From: Streptomyces collinus
Lineage (GTDB): Bacteria > Actinomycetota > Actinomycetes > Streptomycetales > Streptomycetaceae
Assembly: GCF_031348265.1 (NCBI RefSeq)
Contig: NZ_CP133771.1
Coordinates: 3,100,001 to 3,164,000 of the forward strand
DNA length: 64,000 bases
Direction: 5' to 3'
Position numbers and translations under genes: made by a program. Position 1 is the stretch's first letter. Each line of letters begins with the position of its first letter. This document shows positions 27,055-34,836 of this stretch, piece after piece. A model generated the notes under the pieces. It did no database searches and was not told where the DNA came from. It saw nothing but the letters and a program-made list of their open reading frames with translations.

Positions 27055-28053
27055 ATGACGCGCATCGCAATCAACGGATTCGGCCGCATCGGACGCAATG
27101 TGCTGCGCGCACTGCTCGAACGTGACAGCGCCCTCGACATCGTCGCCGTCAACGACCTCACGGAGCCCGCCACCCTCGCCCGGCTGCTCGCCTACGACAC
27201 GACGGCCGGCCGGCTCGGCCGCCCGGTGTCCGCCGACGGGGACACCCTCGTCGTCGACGGCCGCCGCATCAAGGTGCTCGCCGAGCGCGAGCCGGCGCAG
27301 CTGCCCTGGGCCGAACTCGGCGTCGACATCGTCCTCGAAGCCACCGGCCGCTTCACCTCGGCCAAGGCCGCCCGTGCCCACCTCGACGCCGGCGCGAAGA
27401 AGGTACTCGTCAGTGCGCCGTCGGACGGCGCCGACGTCACGCTCGCGTTCGGGGTCAACACCGACGCGTACGACCCGGACGTGCACACGGTCGTCTCGAA
27501 CGCCTCGTGCACGACCAACGCGCTCGCGCCGCTGGCCGCGGTGCTCGACGAACTGGCGGGCATCGAGCACGGCTTCATGACGACGGTGCACGCCTACACG
27601 CAGGAGCAGAACCTGCAGGACGGTCCGCACCGCGACGCCCGTCGCGCCCGCGCCGCCGCCGTCAACATCGTGCCGACCACGACGGGCGCCGCCAAGGCGA
27701 TCGGTCTCGTGCTGCCGAACCTCGACGGCAAGCTGTCGGGCGACTCGATCCGCGTGCCGGTTCCGGTCGGCTCGATCGTCGAACTCAACACGACCGTCGC
27801 CCGTGACGTGACGCGCGACGACGTGCTGGCGGCCTACCGCGCCGCGGCGGAGGGCCCGCTCGCCGGCGTCCTCGAGTACTCCGAGGACCCGCTCGTGTCC
27901 GCCGACATCACGGGCAACCCGGCCTCGTCGATCTTCGACTCCGCCCTCACCCGCGTCGACGGCCGCCACATCAAGGTGGTCGCCTGGTACGACAACGAGT
28001 GGGGCTTCTCGAACCGCGTGATCGACACCCTCGAACTCCTCGCCGGCCGCTGA
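27055..28053 (+). CDS. gap: glyceraldehyde-3-phosphate dehydrogenase
   Basis: A 332-residue phosphorylating type I GAPDH, catalysing oxidation of glyceraldehyde 3-phosphate to 1,3-bisphosphoglycerate in glycolysis. The Rossmann motif INGFGRIGRN is at residues 6-15. The adenosine-binding acid in AVNDLTEP (D34) suggests NAD+ rather than NADP+. The catalytic cysteine lies in SNASCTTNALAPL (C152), with a histidine in MTTVHAYT. Full length matches the family. The gene is preceded by a GlxA-type regulator and followed by no pgk/tpi, so it is probably an accessory, regulated isozyme and not the main glycolytic one; that is inference. An AAGGGA ribosome site lies upstream of ATG 27055. Confidence 0.93.
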   Translation: MTRIAINGFGRIGRNVLRALLERDSALDIVAVNDLTEPATLARLLAYDTTAGRLGRPVSADGDTLVVDGRRIKVLAEREPAQLPWAELGVDIVLEATGRFTSAKAARAHLDAGAKKVLVSAPSDGADVTLAFGVNTDAYDPDVHTVVSNASCTTNALAPLAAVLDELAGIEHGFMTTVHAYTQEQNLQDGPHRDARRARAAAVNIVPTTTGAAKAIGLVLPNLDGKLSGDSIRVPVPVGSIVELNTTVARDVTRDDVLAAYRAAAEGPLAGVLEYSEDPLVSADITGNPASSIFDSALTRVDGRHIKVVAWYDNEWGFSNRVIDTLELLAGR

Positions 28054-28078
28054 CGGCTGACGGCTGACGGCTGACGAG
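28051..28078. repeat. 7-nt tandem repeat starting at the gap stop codon
   Basis: Three TGACGGC units plus a degenerate fourth (TGACGAG) run from the stop codon of the GAPDH gene. The repeat provides extra TGA triplets and leads into a hairpin. It is probably a slippage product. Confidence 0.8.
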
Positions 28079-28113
28079 AGTGGCCCGGGCGGTGCCGCCC
28101 GGCCGGGTCACTC
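28077..28113. terminator. hairpin terminator between convergent gap and TQXA genes
   Basis: The core stem CCGGGCGG (28085-28092) pairs with CCGCCCGG (28095-28102) and is flanked by complementary GAGTG and CACTC arms. It overlaps the 3' end of the surface-protein gene and can stop transcription from both sides. Confidence 0.65.
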
Positions 28114-29517
28114 CCCCGCCGTGGCCTCCCTGCGCCGCAGCACGACCAGCGTCGTCCCGCCGATCAGGACCAGGCCGATGGCGACGCCGACGATCACGGG
28201 GGTTATCTCCGAGCTGCCCGTTTCGGCGAGGTTGGTGTCCGTGGCGGTGCCGCCCACCGTCGCGGGGCTCGGTTCGCTGAGGGTCTGGGTGGTGGTGCCG
28301 GTGTCGCTGCCGCGCGTCCGGCAGTCCAGCATGCCGGTGAAGCGCTTCTCGAAGCCGCCCGGGCCGTGGATCGTGAAGTCGTAGGCCTGGTCCTCCTGGA
28401 GCGGCACCGTCACCGTGCGGGTCTCGCCGGCGGCGATGGTGTGCTCCAGACCGGCCAGTTCGAAGGTGAACGGCTCGTCGCCCTGGTTGGACGCGATGAT
28501 GTCGACACCGCCCTCGGCGCAGTTCTCCGCCGCCGACAGCGCCGGGACCGGGCCCTGCTTCGCCCAGGTGGCCCCGGCCGTCGCGGACACCGTCGACTCG
28601 CTGGAGCCGGCCAGGATCTGGGTCTGGCTGCGGTTCTCGGAGGCGAAGGCCCGGCCGACCGGCACGGTCGTCGAGGCCTGCACGGTCAGGTCCGCCGTAC
28701 CGGCTGCCGCGTCCTCGGGCACGTCGAAGTACACCTGCCCGCCGTCGGACGTGGTGGTGACGGCCTTGCCCTGCTTGTCGACGACCTGCACCCCGCTCGT
28801 GGCGGCGTCCGCGGGCGGGGTGACCGTCGCGCTGCCGGCGTTGGTGCGCACGGTCACCGGTCCGATCCGCTCCCCCGGCCGGCCGGATACGGCGGGCGGC
28901 TCCAGGGTGAGCGAGGCCCGGGGTTCGGGCAGATCGCGGGCGCTCTTCTCCAGGTGGTCCGCGAGCTGCTCGGCCTGCGGATCGAGGGCGTCGACGGGCA
29001 CGTCGTCCGAGTAGCGCCAGATCGCCACCTGCGTGCCGGCCGCCGCGTCCTGCTCGGTCAGCGCACCACGCACGCCCGCCTTCCGCGCCAGCGTCGCGAG
29101 GTCGTTCACCTGCGGGTAGGAGTTCTGCAGAATCCAGCGGATCTTGCCGGCGTCCTTGTTGGTGCCCAGGGACGTGCCGCTCCAGGGCGTCTCGTGGTAC
29201 TTGGCGTCCCGCTGCGTGGGGTTGTGGAGGTCGACGCAGTACGTCTGCAGCATGCCGCCGCCGTCGACGGACATCTCGAACAGGCCCGCCGAGATCTCCT
29301 GGTCGCCCGTGCCGGCGTGTATCACTGCCGCGCCGTACGTCTTGAGGCCGCCTATCGTCGCGGCCGCTCCGCCCTGTCTCTGTGTCGTCTCGTCGGCGAC
29401 GGCCCGGCCGGCACCGGCCAGACCGCCCGCGGCGACGAGCCCGGACACCACTGTCGCGGTGGCGAGACGAGTCGCCGCTCGCCTGCGTACGAACACCTCA
29501 GAGAACGAAGCAAACAC
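28108..29517 (-). CDS. thioester-domain (TQXA) cell-surface protein, sortase-anchored
   Basis: A 469-residue secreted surface protein. The signal peptide (Arg-rich 11-17, hydrophobic to about 41) ends before ADETT. The N-terminal domain carries the thioester-forming pair: Cys94 in TYCVDL and Gln163 in the TQVAIW motif. Such domains form an internal Cys-Gln thioester and attach covalently to host or surface amines in other Gram-positives. An Ig-like/beta region follows, then the C-terminal LAETG sortase signal (about 430-434), a membrane helix and the Arg-rich tail RRRE. LAXTG is the Streptomyces class E sortase substrate type used by long chaplins. GTG 29517 has AAGGGGA 5 nt upstream, so the longer open frame to 29619 is not used. 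Confidence 0.85.
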   Translation of the reverse strand: MFASFSEVFVRRRAATRLATATVVSGLVAAGGLAGAGRAVADETTQRQGGAAATIGGLKTYGAAVIHAGTGDQEISAGLFEMSVDGGGMLQTYCVDLHNPTQRDAKYHETPWSGTSLGTNKDAGKIRWILQNSYPQVNDLATLARKAGVRGALTEQDAAAGTQVAIWRYSDDVPVDALDPQAEQLADHLEKSARDLPEPRASLTLEPPAVSGRPGERIGPVTVRTNAGSATVTPPADAATSGVQVVDKQGKAVTTTSDGGQVYFDVPEDAAAGTADLTVQASTTVPVGRAFASENRSQTQILAGSSESTVSATAGATWAKQGPVPALSAAENCAEGGVDIIASNQGDEPFTFELAGLEHTIAAGETRTVTVPLQEDQAYDFTIHGPGGFEKRFTGMLDCRTRGSDTGTTTQTLSEPSPATVGGTATDTNLAETGSSEITPVIVGVAIGLVLIGGTTLVVLRRREATAGE

Positions 29518-29795
29518 CGAATTCCCCTTCGAGCAGGACCGTTGACGTGGGGGGACGGTCCCACCAGCAGAATCAGAGGCCTCACAGGACACAAGAGACC
29601 CGAGAACCATGTCCGGCATCCTAGGGACGCGGGGGACCCCGCCCGCCGGTCAGACGGTCGGACGAGTGATCCGACTCGGAATCGTTATCGCCAAGATCCC
29701 TGGTGGGCAGGGCTTATCGACAAATCCACCCTTGACCGTTCGGTGCGCACCGGGCGATAAGGCGTAGTTCGGGCGGACGGCCGCGGTTGGGTGAT

Positions 29796-29810
29796 TTGAC
29801 GCTACGTCAA
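29796..29810. promoter_or_regulatory. short inverted repeat over the ssbB stop
   Basis: TTGACG-CTA-CGTCAA is a perfect 6-bp-arm palindrome. It covers the stop codon of ssbB. It could be a weak operator for the TQXA gene downstream or chance; it is too short for a good terminator. Confidence 0.3.
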
Positions 29811-30278
29811 TACGGCTGACTCCGGCCGACGTTGGTCGGCGGGCTCCGCTGGTTCCGCCGAACCATTGGGCGATGTCTCCCAGTTGGGCTCCGGATGGGT
29901 CGGCGCAGGCGCCGTCTCCGCCTTGCCGGCGCGCCTGAAGGCCGAGGTGCCCCAGGCCAGATCGTGTCCGATCGACACGGCGTCGATGTCCGCCGACGTC
30001 CAGCTCTGCCCCTCGCGTACGTCGGTCCGCACCTTCAGCCTGCCCTGCACGATCACGGGCTCGCCGACCGTCAGCGATGCCGCCGTGTTCGTGGCCAGCT
30101 GGCGGTTGGCCCACACCGTGAAGAAATTGGTGTGCCCGTCCGTCCACGTGTTCTTCTCGCGGTCCCAGTAGCGCGCGGTGACCGCCAGCCGGAACCTCGC
30201 CGACGGGCCGGACGCCATCTCCCGGTACACCGGCTGCGTCGCCACCCTGCCGACCGCGCAGACCATCGTCTCGTTCAT
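29802..30278 (-). CDS. ssbB: single-stranded DNA-binding protein, SsbB type
   Basis: A 158-residue SSB with the OB-fold at residues 1-115 (MVCAVGRVATQPVYRE, then FRLAVTARYWDREKNTWTDGHTNFFTVWANRQLATN). A short Pro/Glu/Ala-rich tail lacks the acidic DDDIPF-like tip that recruits replication partners in main SSBs. S. coelicolor has a second SSB, SsbB, of nearly the same length, needed for chromosome segregation in sporulation hyphae; the location next to the dynamin genes agrees with this identity. ATG 30278 has a perfect GGGAGGG site; the open frame further upstream is not SSB sequence. It is read in the same direction as dynAB, 296 bases downstream, separated by a tandem repeat. Confidence 0.87.
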   Translation of the reverse strand: MNETMVCAVGRVATQPVYREMASGPSARFRLAVTARYWDREKNTWTDGHTNFFTVWANRQLATNTAASLTVGEPVIVQGRLKVRTDVREGQSWTSADIDAVSIGHDLAWGTSAFRRAGKAETAPAPTHPEPNWETSPNGSAEPAEPADQRRPESAVLT

Positions 30279-30500
30279 CGCGAACCCTCCCTCGCCCGAG
30301 TGCGGCGACGCACCGGGCCGACACGCGTACGGGCCCGTCCCGTACGGCTGTGTCTTCCAGACTGCCGTCGCCGGGCCGGGCCCGCTGAGCGCTGTGGATC
30401 GCCGGGTGCCTGTGGATAACGCAGTCACCCAGGCGGGTGATGCCGGGTGGGGCGGGGTGGGTGGAGTGGGTGGCGACCCCGCCCCCGGTCTCACCACCAT

Positions 30501-30584
30501 GGCGTCACTGTCACGGAGTCACTGTCACGGAGTCGCAGTCACGGCGTCGCTGTCACGGCGTCATTGCCAAGGCGTCACCGCCCC
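30501..30584. repeat. six-unit 14-nt tandem repeat between dynB and ssbB
   Basis: Six 14-nt units of the form GGMGTCRCTGTCAC lie head to tail; the first four are near-perfect and the last two more diverged. The array ends inside the last codons of dynB (stop at 30575-30577). The unit length is not a multiple of 3 and the array is mostly non-coding. Confidence 0.85.
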
Positions 30585-32386
30585 GCCCCCACCACCCTCC
30601 CGTACTGCTCCCGGACCTCGCAGTACCGCAGCAGTTCCGCCGCCACCGGATCCAGGACCCGGGCCCGGCCGCATCCGGCCGCCGCCTCCCGCAACCGGCG
30701 TTCCGCCTCCAGGCCGTAACGCCGTGCCGGGCCGCGGGCCGCCATCCGGCAGCTCCACTCGATGAGCGGTCCGCCGACGATGCCGATCACCATCAGCAGC
30801 ACCGGCACCCCCAGGTTCGGCGCCATGACCCCGATGATCTGACCCAGCAGCCACAGCCCGCCCAGGAACTGCAGGATCGTCATGGACGCCTGGGTGAGCA
30901 CGGCCACCGGCCACCACCCCGGGCGCGGCGGCCGCCCCGCGGGCACGCCCGCGCGCACGGTCAGCTCGTCCAGCGCCTCGGGCAGTCCATGCGAACCACG
31001 GAGGGCCGCCTCGCGCACCGCCTGCGCCCAGGGCGCCGGCAGCCCGGCCGACGCCCGGTCGGCCACGGTCCGCACCGCCTGCTCGACCCTCTGACGGGCC
31101 GTCGCCTCCTCGTCGGCCTGCGTGCGCGAGGGGAGCCGGCCCGTGGTGGGCTCGCCGCGGTCCTGGTACCAGCGCCACAGCCGCAGCCAGGGCGTGCCGC
31201 AGGCCCGGTTGGCGTTGCGCAGCCAGGCGCGCTCGGCCGCCTCGCCCGCCGCCGTGGCGCCCACCGCGTCCGCCAGCCGGTCGGAGAACTCCTCCCGTGC
31301 CTGTTCGCTGAGCCCGGTACGCCGCTGGGTGGCGTAGAGGGGCCGCAGCCGCGCCGCGGCGACGTCCACGTCGGCCGAGATGCGGCGGTTCGCCGCCCCG
31401 CGCTCCGAGACGAACTGGCCGAGCACTTCGCGCAGTTCCCCGACGCCGTCCCCGGTGAGCGCGGACAGCGCGAGCACGGTCGTGCCCGGTTCGCCGTACT
31501 CCCCGAGGGCGATGCCGTCCTCGTCGAGAAGCCGCCGCAGATCGTCGAGGACCTGCTCGGCGGCTTCCCCGGGCAGCCGGTCGACCTGGTTGAGGACGAC
31601 GAACATGACCTCGGCGTGGGCCGCCATCGGCCGCAGATAGCGCTCGTGGAGGACGGCGTCGGCGTACTTCTCCGGGTCGACGACCCAGATGACCGCGTCG
31701 ACGAGCCCGAGGATGCGGTCCACGTGCCGGCGGTGCTGTACGGCCGCCGAGTCGTGGTCGGGCAGGTCGACCAGGACGAGTCCGCGCAGCGGCGACTCGC
31801 CGTCCCCGGTCGGCAACGGACGGCGGCGCAGCCGGGGCGGGATCCCGAGCCGTTCGATCAGGCCGGCCGCCCCATCGCTCCAACTGCACGCGATGGGCGC
31901 GGCGGTGGTGGGGCGGCGTACGCCCGTCTCCGAGATGGTCACCCCGGCGAGCGCGTTGAACAGCTGCGACTTGCCGCTGCCGGTGGCGCCCGCGATGGCG
32001 ACGACGGTGTGCTGCCCGGAGAGCCTGCGCCGCGCGGCCGCCTCGTCGAGTACCCGGCCGGCCCCCGAGAGAGTCCGGCTGTCGAGCCGGGTGCGGGAGA
32101 GCCCCACGAGTTCGCGCAGGGCCTCGAGCCGCGAGCGCAGCGACCCCTCGTGCACCAGTGGGGTCACCGTTGGCGAGGCGGCGGAGCGGTTGTCCGTCAT
32201 GGGGAACCTGACTCCTTCGGCTGTCTCGGCGACCCGGCGCGCGATGAGTCCGTCGTCCCAGGTCTCGGTGGAGTCGGTACGCGTCGCACACTCTCCGCCC
32301 GGGGCGCTCCGGTCGCCGCCGCCATGGTGGGCGTCGTCATCCGGCTCATCGGCGTGCTCGGTGGGGTCCTGGTCGGTGACGGTCAC
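30575..32386 (-). CDS. dynB: dynamin-like GTPase DynB (membrane)
   Basis: A 603-residue bacterial dynamin-like or YfjP-type GTPase. The P-loop GATGSGKS is at residues 133-140. A switch-region Thr lies in RRPTTAAP, the G3 motif is VLVDLPDHDS, and G4 is VLNQVDRLPG. A helical stalk follows, then a hydrophobic hairpin of two membrane helices (about 505-560, TILQFLGGLWLLGQIIGVM and VPVLLMVIGIVGG). In S. venezuelae the paired dynamins DynA and DynB stabilise FtsZ rings during sporulation septation; the two-gene layout next to ssbB fits. GTG 32386 lies 5 bases after the dynA stop with the ribosome site AAGGAGAGG inside dynA, so the two are translationally linked. The A/B assignment rests on gene order. 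Confidence 0.75.
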   Translation of the reverse strand: MTVTDQDPTEHADEPDDDAHHGGGDRSAPGGECATRTDSTETWDDGLIARRVAETAEGVRFPMTDNRSAASPTVTPLVHEGSLRSRLEALRELVGLSRTRLDSRTLSGAGRVLDEAAARRRLSGQHTVVAIAGATGSGKSQLFNALAGVTISETGVRRPTTAAPIACSWSDGAAGLIERLGIPPRLRRRPLPTGDGESPLRGLVLVDLPDHDSAAVQHRRHVDRILGLVDAVIWVVDPEKYADAVLHERYLRPMAAHAEVMFVVLNQVDRLPGEAAEQVLDDLRRLLDEDGIALGEYGEPGTTVLALSALTGDGVGELREVLGQFVSERGAANRRISADVDVAAARLRPLYATQRRTGLSEQAREEFSDRLADAVGATAAGEAAERAWLRNANRACGTPWLRLWRWYQDRGEPTTGRLPSRTQADEEATARQRVEQAVRTVADRASAGLPAPWAQAVREAALRGSHGLPEALDELTVRAGVPAGRPPRPGWWPVAVLTQASMTILQFLGGLWLLGQIIGVMAPNLGVPVLLMVIGIVGGPLIEWSCRMAARGPARRYGLEAERRLREAAAGCGRARVLDPVAAELLRYCEVREQYGRVVGAGR

Positions 32387-32389
32387 CGC

Positions 32390-33997
32390 TCACCTCTCCT
32401 TCTGCAGTACGGACAGCGCGGCGATGAGCTCGGCTTGGGGCTCGGGGTGAACGTCGAGCGCGTCGAGCGGGGCGAGCCGGCGCTCACGTTCGGCGTGCAC
32501 GACCCGGTCCACGTGCTCAGTGAGCAGCCTCCCGGCGCGGTCGCGCAGTCGTAGTGCGCCATGGGCGCCCATCCGCTCGGCGAGGCTCTCACCGGCCATC
32601 CGGCCCCGGCGGCCGCCCAGCAGGGAGGTGGCGACCAGGGCGGCGACCAGTTCGGGGTCGGGTGCGAGGTTGCGGTCGAGCTCGCGCACCTCCTCCTCGG
32701 CCTGCTCCTCGAGCTCGCGCCGCCACCGCCGTACGGCGAGCCCGATGCGGTGCTCGGCGTTGTCCGCGCCGGAATCACGTGCGGCGAGTTCCGGGGCGCT
32801 GGAGGCCGGTTCGCGCCGCCAGGCGTTGTCGACGCGCTCGTCGGCGGCGGTGACGGCGCACAGGAGCAGCGTGCTGAGGCTCTCCACAAGCGCGTCGAGG
32901 AGTTCGGCGGCCGTGCAGTCCAGGGGGAAGGCGCGCCATCGCTTCAGCGCGTCCCCGGCGAGGACCGCCCCGCTCTGCAACCGGCCCCGCACGCGCGTGT
33001 GCTCGCTGTCGTACGCGCCTTCCACGGCGGAGGTGAGCCGCAGTGCGGCGGCGTACTGCGCGGCGGCGGCACCGGCCAGCTCCGGCATCCGGGACTTGAG
33101 GGAGTCGAGGACACCGTAGGCCGTACGGGCGAGGACGTGCTGCCGGGCCGCGGGGTCCTGGGCCTGGTGCACCAGCCAGGTGCGCAACTGGGCGACGGCG
33201 GACGCCGGCAGGAGCCCGCCGCCCCAGGCGGACTCGGGCAGTTCGGGCACGGTGAAGCGTGGCACCTCGCCGAGCCCGGCCTTGGTGAGCAGGGCCCCGT
33301 ACTGCCGCGACACCTCGTTGACCACCTGGTGAGGCACCCGGTCGAGCACGGTCACGAGGGTGACGTCGTACTCCTTGGCGGTGCGCAGCATGTGCCAGGG
33401 GACGGCGTCGGCGTAGCGGGCGGCCGTGGTGACCATGACCCAGATGTCGGCGGCGCAGATGAGTTCGGAGGCCAGAACCCGGTTGTCGGAGACCAGGGAG
33501 TCGATGTCCGGCGCGTCGAGGAGGGCGAGCCCGGGCGGGAGTGTCTCGGCGGTCTCGACGCGCAGCACGCGCGCGGGGTTCTCGCCGGGGAGCAGCAGGT
33601 CGTCGGTGGAGTCCTGTTGGGGCACCCACACGCGCGTGAGGTCGGGCAGCACCCTCATCCCGCTGAACCAGTGGTGGTCCTCCGGATGGCAGACCAGCAC
33701 GGGGGTGCGTGTCGTCGGCCGCAGCACGCCCGCCTCGCTGACCCGCCGTCCCACGAGGGAGTTCACGAGCGTCGATTTCCCGGCTCCGGTCGACCCCCCC
33801 ACGACGGCCAGAAGCGGCGCTTCGGGCTCCCGCAACCGGGGCACCAAGTAGTCGTCGAGCTGCGCGAGGAGTTCGTCGCGGTTGGCACGCGCGCGTGGGG
33901 CCCCCGCCAGGGGCAGCGGGAAGCGTGCGGCGGCGACACGGTCGCGCAGGGCGGAGAGTGCGTCGAGCAGCTGAGGCCGTACGTCCAAGGTCACCAC
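32390..33997 (-). CDS. dynA: dynamin-like GTPase DynA
   Basis: A 535-residue dynamin-like GTPase, first gene of the pair. The P-loop GGSTGAGKS is at residues 67-75. Switch Thr residues follow in RPTTRTP, the G3-like motif is [10 protein letters not shown], and the G4-like is TVLDRVP. The remainder is a long helical region with many Arg/Glu/Ala residues and no clear membrane hairpin, unlike DynB, which agrees with the two proteins forming a hetero-complex with the membrane-bound partner. The expected role is FtsZ-ring stabilisation in sporulating hyphae. The start is uncertain: GTG 33997 (or the adjacent GTG 33994) begins conserved-looking [13 protein letters not shown], while the open frame upstream is AT-richer and unlike coding DNA. 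No ribosome site is seen, so the mRNA may have almost no leader. Confidence 0.72.
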   Translation of the reverse strand: MVTLDVRPQLLDALSALRDRVAAARFPLPLAGAPRARANRDELLAQLDDYLVPRLREPEAPLLAVVGGSTGAGKSTLVNSLVGRRVSEAGVLRPTTRTPVLVCHPEDHHWFSGMRVLPDLTRVWVPQQDSTDDLLLPGENPARVLRVETAETLPPGLALLDAPDIDSLVSDNRVLASELICAADIWVMVTTAARYADAVPWHMLRTAKEYDVTLVTVLDRVPHQVVNEVSRQYGALLTKAGLGEVPRFTVPELPESAWGGGLLPASAVAQLRTWLVHQAQDPAARQHVLARTAYGVLDSLKSRMPELAGAAAAQYAAALRLTSAVEGAYDSEHTRVRGRLQSGAVLAGDALKRWRAFPLDCTAAELLDALVESLSTLLLCAVTAADERVDNAWRREPASSAPELAARDSGADNAEHRIGLAVRRWRRELEEQAEEEVRELDRNLAPDPELVAALVATSLLGGRRGRMAGESLAERMGAHGALRLRDRAGRLLTEHVDRVVHAERERRLAPLDALDVHPEPQAELIAALSVLQKER

Positions 33998-34318
33998 ATG
34001 TGAAGAATGCCCAATTTTAGGGGAATTCTGAAGCATATGAGCATGTCTGCGCGCCGACAGAACACAAGGGACGGAAGGGACGACTGGGACACAGGCAGAC
34101 TCCAGGCATAACGAGTGCACAACACCCGATGCCTCTGACGCCAAAAGCGATGCACGATTCGTACCTGCCTGCGATTATCAGGACCGCTTCACTGAACCTC
34201 CACATCGAGCCACGGAGGCGAAGCAACAGGGACAAGGTCGCGGGAGCCCTATCCTTGTCCCCGGCAACGTCACGGATCGGCCCACACCCGGGCACCCAGA
34301 CAGAGGCCACCACACCCG
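33998..34318. other. intergenic region, dynA promoter and tRNA leader
   Basis: About 320 bases of lower GC content than the surroundings, between divergent dynA and the tRNA. On the minus strand a TAAAAT hexamer (34011-34016) lies about 14 bases before the dynA GTG and is a candidate -10 element. No convincing -35 is seen. No open frame here looks coding. Confidence 0.45.
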
Positions 34319-34391
34319 GCCCCCGTAGCTCAGTGGATAGAGCAGGCGCCTTCTAAGCGCTTGGCCGCAGGTTCGAGTCCTGCCGGGGGCG
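34319..34391 (+). tRNA. tRNA-Arg (anticodon TCT)
   Basis: A complete 73-nt cloverleaf. The acceptor stem GCCCCCG (34319-34325) pairs with CGGGGGC (34384-34390), with discriminator G34391. The D-arm is GCTC...GAGC, and the anticodon loop CTTCTAA with anticodon TCT reads AGA, a rare arginine codon in this GC-rich genome. The T-arm is GCAGG-TTCGAGT-CCTGC. The 3' CCA is not encoded. A T-tailed terminator follows 10 bases later. Confidence 0.96.
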
Positions 34392-34400
34392 CAAGTCTCC

Positions 34401-34425
34401 GCCCTCCCTTTGGGGAGGGCTTTTT
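34401..34425 (+). terminator. T-tailed terminator of tRNA-Arg
   Basis: GCCCTCC (34401-34407) pairs with GGAGGGC (34414-34420) across a 6-nt loop and is followed by TTTTT (34421-34425). It is a classical intrinsic terminator, one of the few T-tailed ones in the window. Confidence 0.9.
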
Positions 34426-34836
34426 GCTGGTCAGAGCACATGCCGCCCGACATGCCGAAGCCCCGGACGCCCTCCCGATGAGGCCCCTTCGGCCGCATCG
34501 GCACCCGCATCACCCCCACGTCCGTACCACAGCGCAACAGCCGCACGGACGACCATTCCGCGCCCATCGTCACCCCGCACGGAATTGGACAGCTGAGTCA
34601 GCGCCGAATCCGAAGAGGGTTCGCGGCGGCCGGGAGCCGTGCACGTGTTGGAGTGAGTGCAGGAACGCCTGGTGCGTCATGCCCGGCTTGCGACGGATGG
34701 CGGCGATCGGCGATCAGGGTCGGCGTCGGCATCCTTCGTTTCTCCGGTGGAACGCGTGGCGATCGGCATCGCGGGGAAATCCGCGATGCCGATCTCGACG
34801 GGTGTGTGGTTCTCGTGGTGGATCGGCGCCGCGTGG
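34426..34836. other. intergenic region between tRNA-Arg and the MFS gene end
   Basis: About 410 bases with no gene I can support. Open frames on both strands are GC-driven shadows without ribosome sites or family sequence. I saw no integrase, direct copy of the tRNA 3' end or other sign that the tRNA is an attachment site. Confidence 0.45.

Noticed and set aside
34319..34391. tRNA-Arg as an integration site for an island
   Set aside because: No integrase, no duplicated tRNA 3' end and no composition change to the right; the catabolic cluster looks chromosomal.
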